In this document: positions 15,394 to 22,515 of the stretch, in pieces
How positions within the stretch are numbered: the stretch's first letter is position 1
Layout: the number at the start of each line of letters is the position of its first letter
NCBI GenBank assembly: GCA_030628805.1
Contig: DAOVQG010000025.1
Span: 1 to 25,355 of the forward strand
From: JAGMDK01 sp023128695
GTDB lineage: Bacteria; Planctomycetota; Phycisphaerae; UBA1845; Fen-1342
Length of the DNA: 25,355 nt
Direction of reading: 5' to 3'
The notes under the pieces: model-generated
What the model was told of the DNA's origin: nothing
Seen by the model: the letters and a program-made list of their open reading frames with translations, nothing else
The model's database searches: none
Made by a program: the position numbers and the translations under genes

Positions 15394-15586
15394 TCGAATC
15401 CTCCTCAGCGAGTGCGGCAGGCACATTCCGCAACGCTGTCTCCTCCTGTTCTTCTCGCTTTGTGCGAAGTTGCCGACAGAGGGAGGCCGTCTTGCAAACC
15501 GCGTAGGTGGTAACCCCGGCAGCAGAGAGCTCGGCCACGCGGGTCATGCAGGTGTGAAGGGCTTCGAAGTCGGCGGGACCACACAT
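15374..15586 (-). CDS. Small Cys-containing protein of unknown function
   Basis: 70 residues: MCGPADFEALHTCMTRVAEL, then a helix (TYAVCKTASLCRQLRTKREE) and a polar tail. Four cysteines (residues 2, 13, 31, 37) in a short, helical, soluble protein suggest metal or redox chemistry, but there is no CxxC pair. ATG at 15586 has AAGGAG six bases upstream, part of the last codons of the upstream membrane-protein gene, which stops 3 bases before this start. It overlaps the FmdE-like gene by 20 bases. Codon use is normal and its position in an unbroken operon argues that it is real. I know no family for it. Confidence 0.75.
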   Translation of the reverse strand: MCGPADFEALHTCMTRVAELSAAGVTTYAVCKTASLCRQLRTKREEQEETALRNVPAALAEEDSSGHSNT

Positions 15587-15589
15587 AAT

Positions 15590-16201
15590 CTACTCCTTCT
15601 CCTTGAGGGCCAAAGCCCTCGAAAGGGGCTTGGATATCGCACACGCAATGTATCCTGAAGCAAGCCCACAGGCAAGACAAAGCCCCATCAAGAGGGGAAC
15701 ATCGCCCCAGTCAATCCATCTATACGTGCGCGGGAAGATCACAATCCAGTAAAAAACGAGCAGGACGGCGTTGGCCAGGGCGCCGGAAGCCATGCAGCGC
15801 CACGCCGTCTTTAAGGCCTTGCCGAGCACCATCACTGCTTCCGCGGCAATGGAAAACGGAGCAACGGCAGCAATAAACACTGGGCTGCCGAATGCCCCCT
15901 TGGGATTAGTGGGAATCCCAAGGAGCGACGCAACAAGCACATAGGCGACAGCGAACGTCAATGAAGCAATCACCGCGCCGCCGTCTCCTCGGCTCAAAAG
16001 GGACGAGATGAGCGCCACAATTATCAGAAAGGGACCGACGATCAGGGCAATGCCGGCCCCAGGCCCGGGCAGGTCCAAGACCTCATGCATGAGCGTGCTG
16101 ATCGCACCCTTGGGAAACGCGAATAGAAAGATTAAAGCGCCGGCAACCCCGATTGCTGCGCAGGTCGCCGCTTCCTTTCCGCGAATCACATCAAGCTTCA
16201 C
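15590..16201 (-). CDS. Multi-pass membrane protein, possibly ECF-transporter S-like
   Basis: 203 residues with about five or six hydrophobic segments (AATCAAIGVAGALIFLFAFP, IALIVGPFLIIVALISSLL, VIASLTFAVAYVLVASLLGI, VFIAAVAPFSIAAEAVMVLG, LANAVLLVFYWIVIFP and LLMGLCLACGLASGYIACAI). The loop LMHEVLDLPGPGAGIALIVG and IFPRTYRWIDWG are distinctive. Size and layout resemble substrate-binding (S) subunits of ECF vitamin/metal transporters, which need a T-subunit and ATPases encoded elsewhere. Start: GTG 16201, with AGGAG seven bases upstream; the longer frame overlaps the lipoprotein gene. It stands 17 bases after the lipoprotein stop. With FmdE and DUF364 downstream, transport of a metal or metal-binding cofactor is a fair guess, not more. 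Confidence 0.75.
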   Translation of the reverse strand: MKLDVIRGKEAATCAAIGVAGALIFLFAFPKGAISTLMHEVLDLPGPGAGIALIVGPFLIIVALISSLLSRGDGGAVIASLTFAVAYVLVASLLGIPTNPKGAFGSPVFIAAVAPFSIAAEAVMVLGKALKTAWRCMASGALANAVLLVFYWIVIFPRTYRWIDWGDVPLLMGLCLACGLASGYIACAISKPLSRALALKEKE

Positions 16202-16218
16202 AGCGAGACTCCTCGTGA

Positions 16219-16938
16219 TTAGTGCTCGCCAAGCGACCGCACTTCGATGTCGTCGAACGAAGTCACGGCGTCCGCCTTGGTCCACAAGCCGACCATTCCG
16301 CCCTCGGCGAACGTGCCGTCCTTCGCTTCAAGCATCTTCTCGCCGTCGAGATAGCACGCCATGTGGTTGCCGACTATGGTTACTCGAAGGGTATACCACC
16401 GGTCGGTCTGCAACTCGGCCTTCGCCGAATCGAGTTGTCGCCGTTTACCGTCCACGACCTTGTATACGCGGTAGTTGCTCTCCAGCGGGTTGAACCGGCA
16501 AATGTAGTAATTGTTCTCATCCTTGCACCGCCAGATTGGGCCGCCGCCCTGATCTTCCTCGCCCTCGACTGCTTTCACCCGCACGGTCAGATCGAGGTTT
16601 TTGAAGGAGCTGTTCTCCGCGATCGCCAGATTGAACGTGCCGTCGTAGTTGTCGGTCTTCGCCAACGCGAGCACGTTTCGACCGGACGGAGCGGTCTCGT
16701 CGGCGATGACCTCCCATGTTGCCAGGGATTCCGTCGGATTGGTCTCGCGGATGCTCCAGCCGTTAGGGACCTGACGGTGTCGATCCTGGTCGAAATGCCA
16801 CCGGGCATATCCAGCTGACAAGTCGTTCGGCACACTCAGGTCCGATTCGACGCGCTGCGTGGCCGCGCAACCGCCGACCAATCCGACAAATATCACAGCG
16901 CTCATCCATCGTGCTTGACGTAATATATGCGAGTTCAT
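16219..16938 (-). CDS. Lipoprotein with concanavalin-A-like (DUF1080-type) domain
   Basis: 239 residues. A lipoprotein signal (MNSHILRQARWMSAVIFVGL then VGGC, cysteine 24) points to a membrane anchor. The mature part is a beta-jelly-roll of the DUF1080/LamG type: WHFDQDRHRQVPNGWSIRET, ALAKTDNYDGTFNLAI, FKNLDLTVRVKAVEGEEDQG, WRCKDENNYYICRFNPLESN, WYTLRVTIVGNHMACYLDGE and GMVGLWTKADAVTSFDDIEV. Such domains bind or degrade sugars in many planctomycete proteins; no catalytic residues can be assigned by eye. ATG 16938 overlaps the pilin-like stop as ATGA, so it is translated together with that gene. It leads into the membrane/FmdE/DUF364 genes 17 bases downstream. Confidence 0.85.
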   Translation of the reverse strand: MNSHILRQARWMSAVIFVGLVGGCAATQRVESDLSVPNDLSAGYARWHFDQDRHRQVPNGWSIRETNPTESLATWEVIADETAPSGRNVLALAKTDNYDGTFNLAIAENSSFKNLDLTVRVKAVEGEEDQGGGPIWRCKDENNYYICRFNPLESNYRVYKVVDGKRRQLDSAKAELQTDRWYTLRVTIVGNHMACYLDGEKMLEAKDGTFAEGGMVGLWTKADAVTSFDDIEVRSLGEH

Positions 16939-17414
16939 TCATCAATCTCCCAAATGCCCACAATGTAGCTGCTCCCATAGACCTTGTATGCTGAACGCGA
17001 GGCCTCGGGGGGTTCGCCCTCAATCCACCATATCGGCTCGCCCTTGTCAGCCGGGCACCTGAAAACTTCGTGCGCATTGCCAAGGTACGGATTGAGCGGT
17101 CGCTTCTCGGCCTCAATACACCCGCCAAACATTCTCGCCGGCTGCCAGGGGTCGTCTATCTGCACGCAACCGGTTGCTCCGCCCAGTTCGTGCGGCGCGG
17201 CCACAGGTGCGGAATCGTCGTGGTCATTTGCGTAGCCGAAAAAACCAACCACGATCTGCCGAAGGTTGCTCTGGCAAACGACAAGCTTGGCTTGCTCTCT
17301 GGCTCTACGCATGGACGGCAAGAGAATACTCAGCAGGAGGGCGATGATTGAAACAACGACCATCAGCTCGATCAGGGTAAAGGCGGTCTGTCGTGGGTAT
17401 CTGTTGCGTGCCAT
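16935..17414 (-). CDS. Type IV pilin/pseudopilin-like protein, short
   Basis: 159 residues. Start ATG 17414; the frame is open further upstream but lacks prepilin features. The prepilin peptidase motif is clear: basic leader MARNRYPRQTA, cleavage region FTLIEL with the conserved Glu, then hydrophobic helix MVVVSIIALLLSILLPSM, then RRAREQAKLVVCQSNLRQI, the standard planctomycete pseudopilin N-terminus. The rest (NPYLGNAHEVFRCPADKGEP and YKVYGSSYIVGIWEIDE) is like the C-terminal part of those proteins but short; many run to 230-300 residues. The stop overlaps the lipoprotein ATG. It should be processed and placed in the inner membrane or a type II-like fibre. It may have lost a C-terminal piece, but nothing shows a frameshift. 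Confidence 0.85.
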   Translation of the reverse strand: MARNRYPRQTAFTLIELMVVVSIIALLLSILLPSMRRAREQAKLVVCQSNLRQIVVGFFGYANDHDDSAPVAAPHELGGATGCVQIDDPWQPARMFGGCIEAEKRPLNPYLGNAHEVFRCPADKGEPIWWIEGEPPEASRSAYKVYGSSYIVGIWEIDE

Positions 17415-17521
17415 TGTGTCAGACTTCTTGCTGCTCGGAACAAGCCCTTGGGAACATTCGATCATCTCGGAATCCACCTGCAACCGATGCCCGGCGCACA
17501 TGACCTGTTGGTTCCGTCACT

Positions 17522-18586
17522 CTATTCCACGAACACCTCCTGGAACGCGGCGAAATCGCTGAGGTCGACATCGCCGTCCTCATCAAAATCAAACACGCAA
17601 AGGCATTGTGGCCCTTCAGGGGTTGCTCCCGGACCGGCCAGGCAGTCCTCGAACCCAACGTAGTCAAGGAGATCCACGGCGCCATCGCCATCGGCATCCC
17701 CTTGCCCGGGAATGACTTGGGTCGTATAGGCGATCGTTGTGTTCCCGATCAGGCTGTCGGTGGTGAGCGGCACCCCCTCTTCGGCATAAACAGGATGGCT
17801 TTTTTCCATCTGCGTGACCAGTAAATAGGTTGCATCATCCGGTAACCGTGGTGTAATCTCATCCAGCAGATACTGCTCGAAATCCCCGCCGAAGAAACCG
17901 GCTGGGTCGTCAAGCTCCACCGCAGCCATCCCCGCCGGTGTCAACATAGCCACGGGAATGAGATATCCCTGCTGCAATGCATCGTCGAACGTAACGTCGA
18001 TATCTTCCAGATCAGGGTTCTGCGGATCAGGGTCATCAATACCCCCTGCAAAGTAGAAGTCGATCTGGTAACTGATCGACCAGTCGCTCGCCGCCGACGC
18101 CGACCACGTGCCGTTGTTGGGCAGGCCATCAACGTTATATATCCCATTTGTGGTGGCTGGGCTACCCGGTGTCACCAGGAGTTGTTTCATCCTCATCACA
18201 GGGTTGATTTGGCCGGTGTAGAACTGGTCAGTAATCTGAACCGCCCACACAGCGGGGGCGGCACATGACAGCTCCATCGTTATCGCCGAGATCCCGGAGA
18301 GGGACGGAGCATTGGTGTACCCTGAACCCGGAGTTCCCGAGACGTCGGGAAAATTGTGACTGACTGCTCCAAGGGGGTTCCACTCAGCCCACAGGAACAG
18401 GTCATCTTCCGTGAAGAGCAGCCAATCGCCTCCATCCGATGGCAACGGCCTCCAGCCAACCGCCGACGGCAATTCCACAGTGGCCTGGGAGTCGTTCCAG
18501 GTCAACAGGTCGAAGCTGACCGTCACCTCAGCAAGGACACCGGGCGTAAGGGCCAGTACCGCGAGCGCTACAGGACTTCGATACAT
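17522..18586 (-). CDS. Exported protein with dockerin-like C-terminus
   Basis: 354 residues from ATG 18586 (GGAAG six bases upstream); ATG 18598 and 18643 in the same frame are less well placed. Signal peptide MYRSPVALAVLALTPGVLA. Residues ~20-270 form an unrecognised beta-rich domain (VTVSFDLLTWNDSQATVELP, then AVWAVQITDQFYTGQINPVM). The last 70 residues are a dockerin-like pair of calcium loops, GDADGDGAVDLLDYVGFEDC and FDFDEDGDVDLSDFAAFQEV, separated by LAGPGATPEGPQCLC, a common planctomycete spacer. The function may be secretion-linked anchoring. It is 107 bases upstream of the pilin-like gene on the same strand and might be the first gene of that operon or a separate unit. A run of nine C (18653-18661) lies just upstream. 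Confidence 0.85.
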   Translation of the reverse strand: MYRSPVALAVLALTPGVLAEVTVSFDLLTWNDSQATVELPSAVGWRPLPSDGGDWLLFTEDDLFLWAEWNPLGAVSHNFPDVSGTPGSGYTNAPSLSGISAITMELSCAAPAVWAVQITDQFYTGQINPVMRMKQLLVTPGSPATTNGIYNVDGLPNNGTWSASAASDWSISYQIDFYFAGGIDDPDPQNPDLEDIDVTFDDALQQGYLIPVAMLTPAGMAAVELDDPAGFFGGDFEQYLLDEITPRLPDDATYLLVTQMEKSHPVYAEEGVPLTTDSLIGNTTIAYTTQVIPGQGDADGDGAVDLLDYVGFEDCLAGPGATPEGPQCLCVFDFDEDGDVDLSDFAAFQEVFVE

Positions 18587-19143
18587 TTGAACTTCCATTA
18601 GGTCGAACCGTTCGGGCAGCTCCGCGAGGCTGCCTTGCTTCATTGTAATCTACCCCCCCCCACCATCCTGGGTCAAGGCAGGACGGGTGGCCCGCTTGGA
18701 CGGGTGGCCCGGGTTCTTTGAACCTGGGGTCTCGATTCTGGAATGGGGGCATGGCCTTGGAAACGCCCTCGGCTTGCTTTCCGACGCGGGCGTATCATCC
18801 CGGCCGGCTCGATTTGAGCCGGGACAACCCAAGACGGCTGACGCAGTGTTGCGGAGCCGCGCGCAACGACCGCGGCCGGCCGGTCACGGCCCCCGGCGTC
18901 CCGCCAGGCTATCCCGAGCCCGCCGCGCTTGTCACGAGCGACTGCATCGAGCCCCCTGGGCAATGATCTGCCAGGGGCCGCACGCGCCGCCCAGCCGGTG
19001 ATACGGTGTGGCGGGTAACCGGGTCTGGTGGGCCTTTCTCCTGACCGGCATGTTGACGGTGTTCGTCTACGCCGCCCCAACGCCCAAGCACGTGTCTCAC
19101 ACAACGCCCCGGCCCGTGTTCTGAGCCCGTGCACCTCCGGCCC
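18587..19143. other. Intergenic with hairpin and short direct repeats
   Basis: No gene is recognised in about 560 bases. It contains a C9 run (18653-18661), a direct repeat GGACGGGTGGCCCG (18681-18694 and 18698-18711, period 17) and a strong hairpin, CCGGCTC (18804-18810) with GAGCCGG (18816-18822) around GATTT. The frames crossing it have no ribosome binding sites and low-complexity Arg/Pro text. Confidence 0.5.
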
Positions 19144-20376
19144 TTACCGTGTCCGCTCTGGCTCCAGGAGCCGCAACAGCTCTGTGCGCATCGCGTTACA
19201 ATTGGTCGCGTCAGCCGCTTCATTCAGGATCCGGACCTGACGCGGTGTGAATGCCGCCGGCGAGTCCAGGCCGGCGTCCGAGCGTCCCGCACCTCTCAGC
19301 AGCGCCCGCCGCAGGGCATCAAGCCCCATCTGCTCGGTGGCAGAGACCGTCACCGTTCGTGCTTGCCATTCTCTTGGTAGAGATACCGCCAGCCCCGCGG
19401 CTGATTCGATCAGATCGCTTTTGTTCAAAACCACACACGCCGGCCGCAGGTCGCTAAAGGTGGCGAGAAACTCCGCGCGCGGTGCGTCGGCCGCGGGTGT
19501 GGCATCCAGCACGATGACAATCTCATCGGCTTCGCACAGAAGTTGACGGGTCCGCGCCGCCCCCGCCGCTTCGAGTGCGTCGCGGCTCTCGCGCAGCCCC
19601 GCCGTATCGAGCCAGACCACCGGAAAGCCCTCCGCTTCGCCGGGGACCTCAATCCAGTCGCGGGTGGTACCCGGCGTGGGAGAAACGATGCTCACCGGCC
19701 GATCCGCCAGCGCGTTGGCCAACGTGCTCTTGCCCGCGTTCGACGGCCCGGCTAACACGACCCGCAAGGGCCGCGTAAACCAATCGACAAGCTCCACCCG
19801 GGCGGCGATTTGCAGACAGGTTTCTCGACTTATGTTCGCGGAAGCGGTCGCGAGGAGCGCGTCAATGCTCTCGCGCAGCCGGTTGACTTGTTGCAGCAGC
19901 CAGGTGGCCCCGCGCAGCGTCAACATCTTCGGCAATAGGGTACAAGCCTCAGCCTCCAAGGCATCCTCCGTCGGCCACAGCGTGGTGGGTGCTTCATCGG
20001 CAACGTGCACTCGGGTGGGAGTCGATCCATCCTCACGGCCGACACGGGTCAGGCCACAGGCTTGCAGCCACTCCGTACAACGCCGCACGAGCCAGGGGTT
20101 GCCGTGCAGGTGGAGGCGCAGATCCCAGGTCGGAAAGAGGGCGTGCACGGAAAGCAGGATGTCGTCCACCGCGGCCCCCTCACGGTCGAGCAACTCGGCC
20201 CGCAGAATGCGACCAGGGTACCAACACTCGGGCGCCGGCGGGCGGCGGGTTCGCAGGTGCCGGGCGACAAACGCCCCCGTGTGCGGTCCCTGAGCCCGAA
20301 TGACGGCGATCGCCGCCGGCCCGGGACTTGTAAGAACCTCGAATTCCCCCCCGCGCGACTCAGCTTCAGGACTCAC
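19144..20376 (-). CDS. MnmE/TrmE-like GTPase lacking the C-terminal CIGK region
   Basis: 410 residues. Start GTG 20376, overlapping the coaX stop as GTGA; text before it is the coaX gene in another frame. The N-terminal 120 residues follow the MnmE tetrahydrofolate-binding domain (VLTSPGPAAIAVIRAQGP). Helices follow (TLRGATWLLQQVNRLRESID), then an inserted G domain: P-loop GPSNAGKS (210-217), PTPGTTRD (233-240), DTAG (257-260), NKSD (318-321) and SAT (345-347). MnmE, with MnmG, modifies U34 of tRNAs and ends in a C(I/L)GK motif whose cysteine is conserved; usual length is ~450. This protein stops at RLLEPERTR without it. It may be a divergent MnmE paralogue rather than the tRNA-modifying enzyme itself. 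Confidence 0.85.
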   Translation of the reverse strand: MSPEAESRGGEFEVLTSPGPAAIAVIRAQGPHTGAFVARHLRTRRPPAPECWYPGRILRAELLDREGAAVDDILLSVHALFPTWDLRLHLHGNPWLVRRCTEWLQACGLTRVGREDGSTPTRVHVADEAPTTLWPTEDALEAEACTLLPKMLTLRGATWLLQQVNRLRESIDALLATASANISRETCLQIAARVELVDWFTRPLRVVLAGPSNAGKSTLANALADRPVSIVSPTPGTTRDWIEVPGEAEGFPVVWLDTAGLRESRDALEAAGAARTRQLLCEADEIVIVLDATPAADAPRAEFLATFSDLRPACVVLNKSDLIESAAGLAVSLPREWQARTVTVSATEQMGLDALRRALLRGAGRSDAGLDSPAAFTPRQVRILNEAADATNCNAMRTELLRLLEPERTR

Positions 20377-21152
20377 GTTTGCCCCGCGGCCTTGCGATGC
20401 GTCAACGCGATCCCCATCAGGCACAGGTCCGGCACGATGGCGTCCACGAAATCGGCCAACTCCGCCACCAGCGGTGCGTTGCCGCCGGTGATCACCAGTT
20501 GCGGCCACTCGCGCAGCTCGGTGGCGAACCGCTCGACGATCTCCCGCAGGGCCCCCATCATGCCATACGCCACGCCGTTGACGATCGCGTCGTGAGTATT
20601 CTTGCCGAATGGATTGCTGGGGACCTGCGGACTGACGCGCGGCAATTGAGCGGTTTGGTCGTGCAAGGCATCACAGCACATCTGGAACCCCGGCAGAATC
20701 GCCCCGCCCAGAAACCGCCCCTCGGCCGAGACGCAATCCACCGTGGTGGCGGATCCGAAGGACGCCACCGCACACGCGCCGCCGACACGCTCGAAGGCGG
20801 CCGCCGCACAGCAGACCCGGTCGACGCCGACCTCGTGCTCATTCTCGATATCGAGCGGCAAGGGCAGCGGCAGGTCGTCCCGGACCCGCACGGCGGGCGT
20901 CCCGCTGACGGCTTCGGCCAACTCCTGCATGCGCACGGTGCCTTCCGGATTGACGCTGCCGATTACGACCGCCCGGTTGCGGCTGGCCATCAGCGCCCAA
21001 ACTTCCTTCAGCGTCGGCCGCCACTCGTCGGGTCTTGTCACCGCGACGTGGCGGGCGTCGTGCAGCCCGTCCCCGTCCCAGATGCCCAGACCGATGCGTG
21101 TATTGCCGATATCGATCGCAAGCAAGGCCTCGGCCGGTTCCACTAGAATCAT
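20373..21152 (-). CDS. coaX: Type III pantothenate kinase
   Basis: 259 residues, the usual CoaX length. The enzyme (EC 2.7.1.33) phosphorylates pantothenate in the first step of coenzyme A synthesis and is insensitive to CoA feedback. The phosphate-binding strand is LAIDIGNTRIGLGIWDG (D14), the catalytic-base motif is GVDR (109-112), and the second ASKHA phosphate loop is FGSATTVDC (132-140), followed by FLGGAILPG and VITGGNAPL. In most CoaX the loop reads DAGTAxTxD; here the first Asp is Ser and the Thr is Ser. Start: ATG 21152 with GGAG nine bases upstream; the TTG at 21167 is less likely. It is coupled to the MnmE-like gene by a four-base overlap. Confidence 0.94.
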   Translation of the reverse strand: MILVEPAEALLAIDIGNTRIGLGIWDGDGLHDARHVAVTRPDEWRPTLKEVWALMASRNRAVVIGSVNPEGTVRMQELAEAVSGTPAVRVRDDLPLPLPLDIENEHEVGVDRVCCAAAAFERVGGACAVASFGSATTVDCVSAEGRFLGGAILPGFQMCCDALHDQTAQLPRVSPQVPSNPFGKNTHDAIVNGVAYGMMGALREIVERFATELREWPQLVITGGNAPLVAELADFVDAIVPDLCLMGIALTHRKAAGQT

Positions 21153-21255
21153 CGTCGGCGGCTCCAACAGCCCCCCAACTGACTTTCTAATGGAAACGTT
21201 AACGTCCCGCGTCCCGCCGTCAATCCGCCTCGGGCTCCGCGGGGGGGTGGAGGGC

Positions 21256-21345
21256 GGGCGTCAGAAAAGTGGGTAAACTGGTGGGGCGGCCCTCCGCGGC
21301 CGCCAGCGGTCCGTACTTGCGGGCACGGAGGCCCGCGCCACCCAC
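21256..21345. repeat. 90-bp palindromic dispersed repeat, copy 2
   Basis: The second copy of the 8014-8103 element, 85 of 90 identical bases. It lies between the coaX promoter region and the 3' end of the CX4CH protein gene, so it does not interrupt either gene. The five differences are single substitutions and do not destroy the outer palindromic arms except one C to G change. Confidence 0.95.
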
Positions 21346-21365
21346 TATGTTGACGCGCTCAGCCG

Positions 21366-22475
21366 TCAATCCTCCTCGGGCTTCTCGCCGGCCTGCTCCG
21401 GTTCCTCCTCCTCCTCGGGCTCCGCGGGGGGCGGAAGAACCCGTCCGGCGTATGGATTGTCATACTCCAGCCCATAATCCGGTCGCGGCAGCATGAGGTA
21501 GCTGATCCAATCCACCACCTCGATGTACCTGGGATCATCCAGGCTCCGCAGAACCGGCTTGAAGCTCGGGCCGCGGCCAACCGCCGGGTGCCCATACTCG
21601 CTCGCGTCCTGGGGTAGCATGTAGTACACCAGCGAGCCGGCTTCCGGGCTCGACCGATCCAGGAGTGCCCCGTGCCGGCTGCGCATCTGATCGAGCAGGA
21701 CAAAGCTCGTGTAGGCATAGGTCTCGCTGGTCTTGGAGCCCAGGGGGAAGCGAAAGACCCGGGCCGCCGTCCCCGCGTGACAGCCGGACCGGGCACAACT
21801 CTTGTTCACCAGCGGCAACACCCGCCGCCGATACGTCGAAAACACTTCCGGATCACTCGTGATCCTGATTCGGTCGGCGTATTTCTCGCCGGTTTCGCGC
21901 AGTATCAGTTGCACCTTCTCGTGCGGCCGGCCGCGTGTGAGCACCTGCTCCCACTCGGATTGAAAATCAGGGCGCTTCCGGAGCTCCTCCAAGACCTCCG
22001 TCGGCAGGTCCCGTTGCCGGCCCTTCTTCTCGAACTTGACCTGGACCAACTCCGCCGGTCCGTCAAGCAATAGTTCACGCCTCCTGAGCCGCTGGATGTC
22101 GGCCTTCGACAAGGGCGGCGCCGGCGGCAACTGCCCGCTTCGCGCGTCCTTCGCCGGCGCGGCCCCCGCCTCGTCGAGTGCTTTCTCGTCAGGCTTCTCG
22201 CCCCCAAGCCCCGGAGCGGAGGTCGGCTGTGAGCTCGGCAGACTGGCCGGCGGCGCGACCGGCACGACGCGCTCCACGTCGGCCCGCGGCAGGTGCAACT
22301 CCCCCGCCGCGTTGTGGAGGATCACCTCGTCGTCGGTTGTGGTGACGTCCCCGCGCAGCCTGAGACCGCTTTTGAGGTAAACGTCCGCCAGGTCAGCGAC
22401 GACCGCCGCCACGCCGCAGAACACCACCACGAGCACGATCCCCACTAGGCACGCTTTCTTCTTGAACCCGTCCAT
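21366..22475 (-). CDS. Membrane-anchored protein with CX4CH motif
   Basis: 369 residues. Start ATG 22475 with GGAG about six bases upstream (an earlier ATG at 22487 is possible). An N-terminal hydrophobic stretch (ACLVGIVLVVVFCGVAAVVA) is a signal anchor. Residues 32-70 (VYLKSGLRLRGDVTTTDDEV) look like a small beta-barrel common in planctomycete proteins; a Pro/Ser linker follows. CARSGCH at residues 227-233 is CX4CH rather than the CXXCH of ordinary c-type haem sites; planctomycete proteins often carry CxxxxCHG-like motifs annotated as cytochrome-like. Later, SPEAGSLVYYMLPQ and VVDWISYLMLPR match text usual after such motifs. The acidic tail (EPEEEEEPEQ) is odd. Covalent haem binding is possible but not shown. 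Confidence 0.82.
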   Translation of the reverse strand: MDGFKKKACLVGIVLVVVFCGVAAVVADLADVYLKSGLRLRGDVTTTDDEVILHNAAGELHLPRADVERVVPVAPPASLPSSQPTSAPGLGGEKPDEKALDEAGAAPAKDARSGQLPPAPPLSKADIQRLRRRELLLDGPAELVQVKFEKKGRQRDLPTEVLEELRKRPDFQSEWEQVLTRGRPHEKVQLILRETGEKYADRIRITSDPEVFSTYRRRVLPLVNKSCARSGCHAGTAARVFRFPLGSKTSETYAYTSFVLLDQMRSRHGALLDRSSPEAGSLVYYMLPQDASEYGHPAVGRGPSFKPVLRSLDDPRYIEVVDWISYLMLPRPDYGLEYDNPYAGRVLPPPAEPEEEEEPEQAGEKPEED

Positions 22476-22515
22476 GGGTATCTCCAAACACAGCCGGCCC
22501 GGCGGCCGGCCCCGC

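Noticed and set aside
20379..21146. 255-residue plus-strand frame opposite coaX
   Set aside because: Shadow frame with no family motifs; coaX motifs are clear on the other strand.
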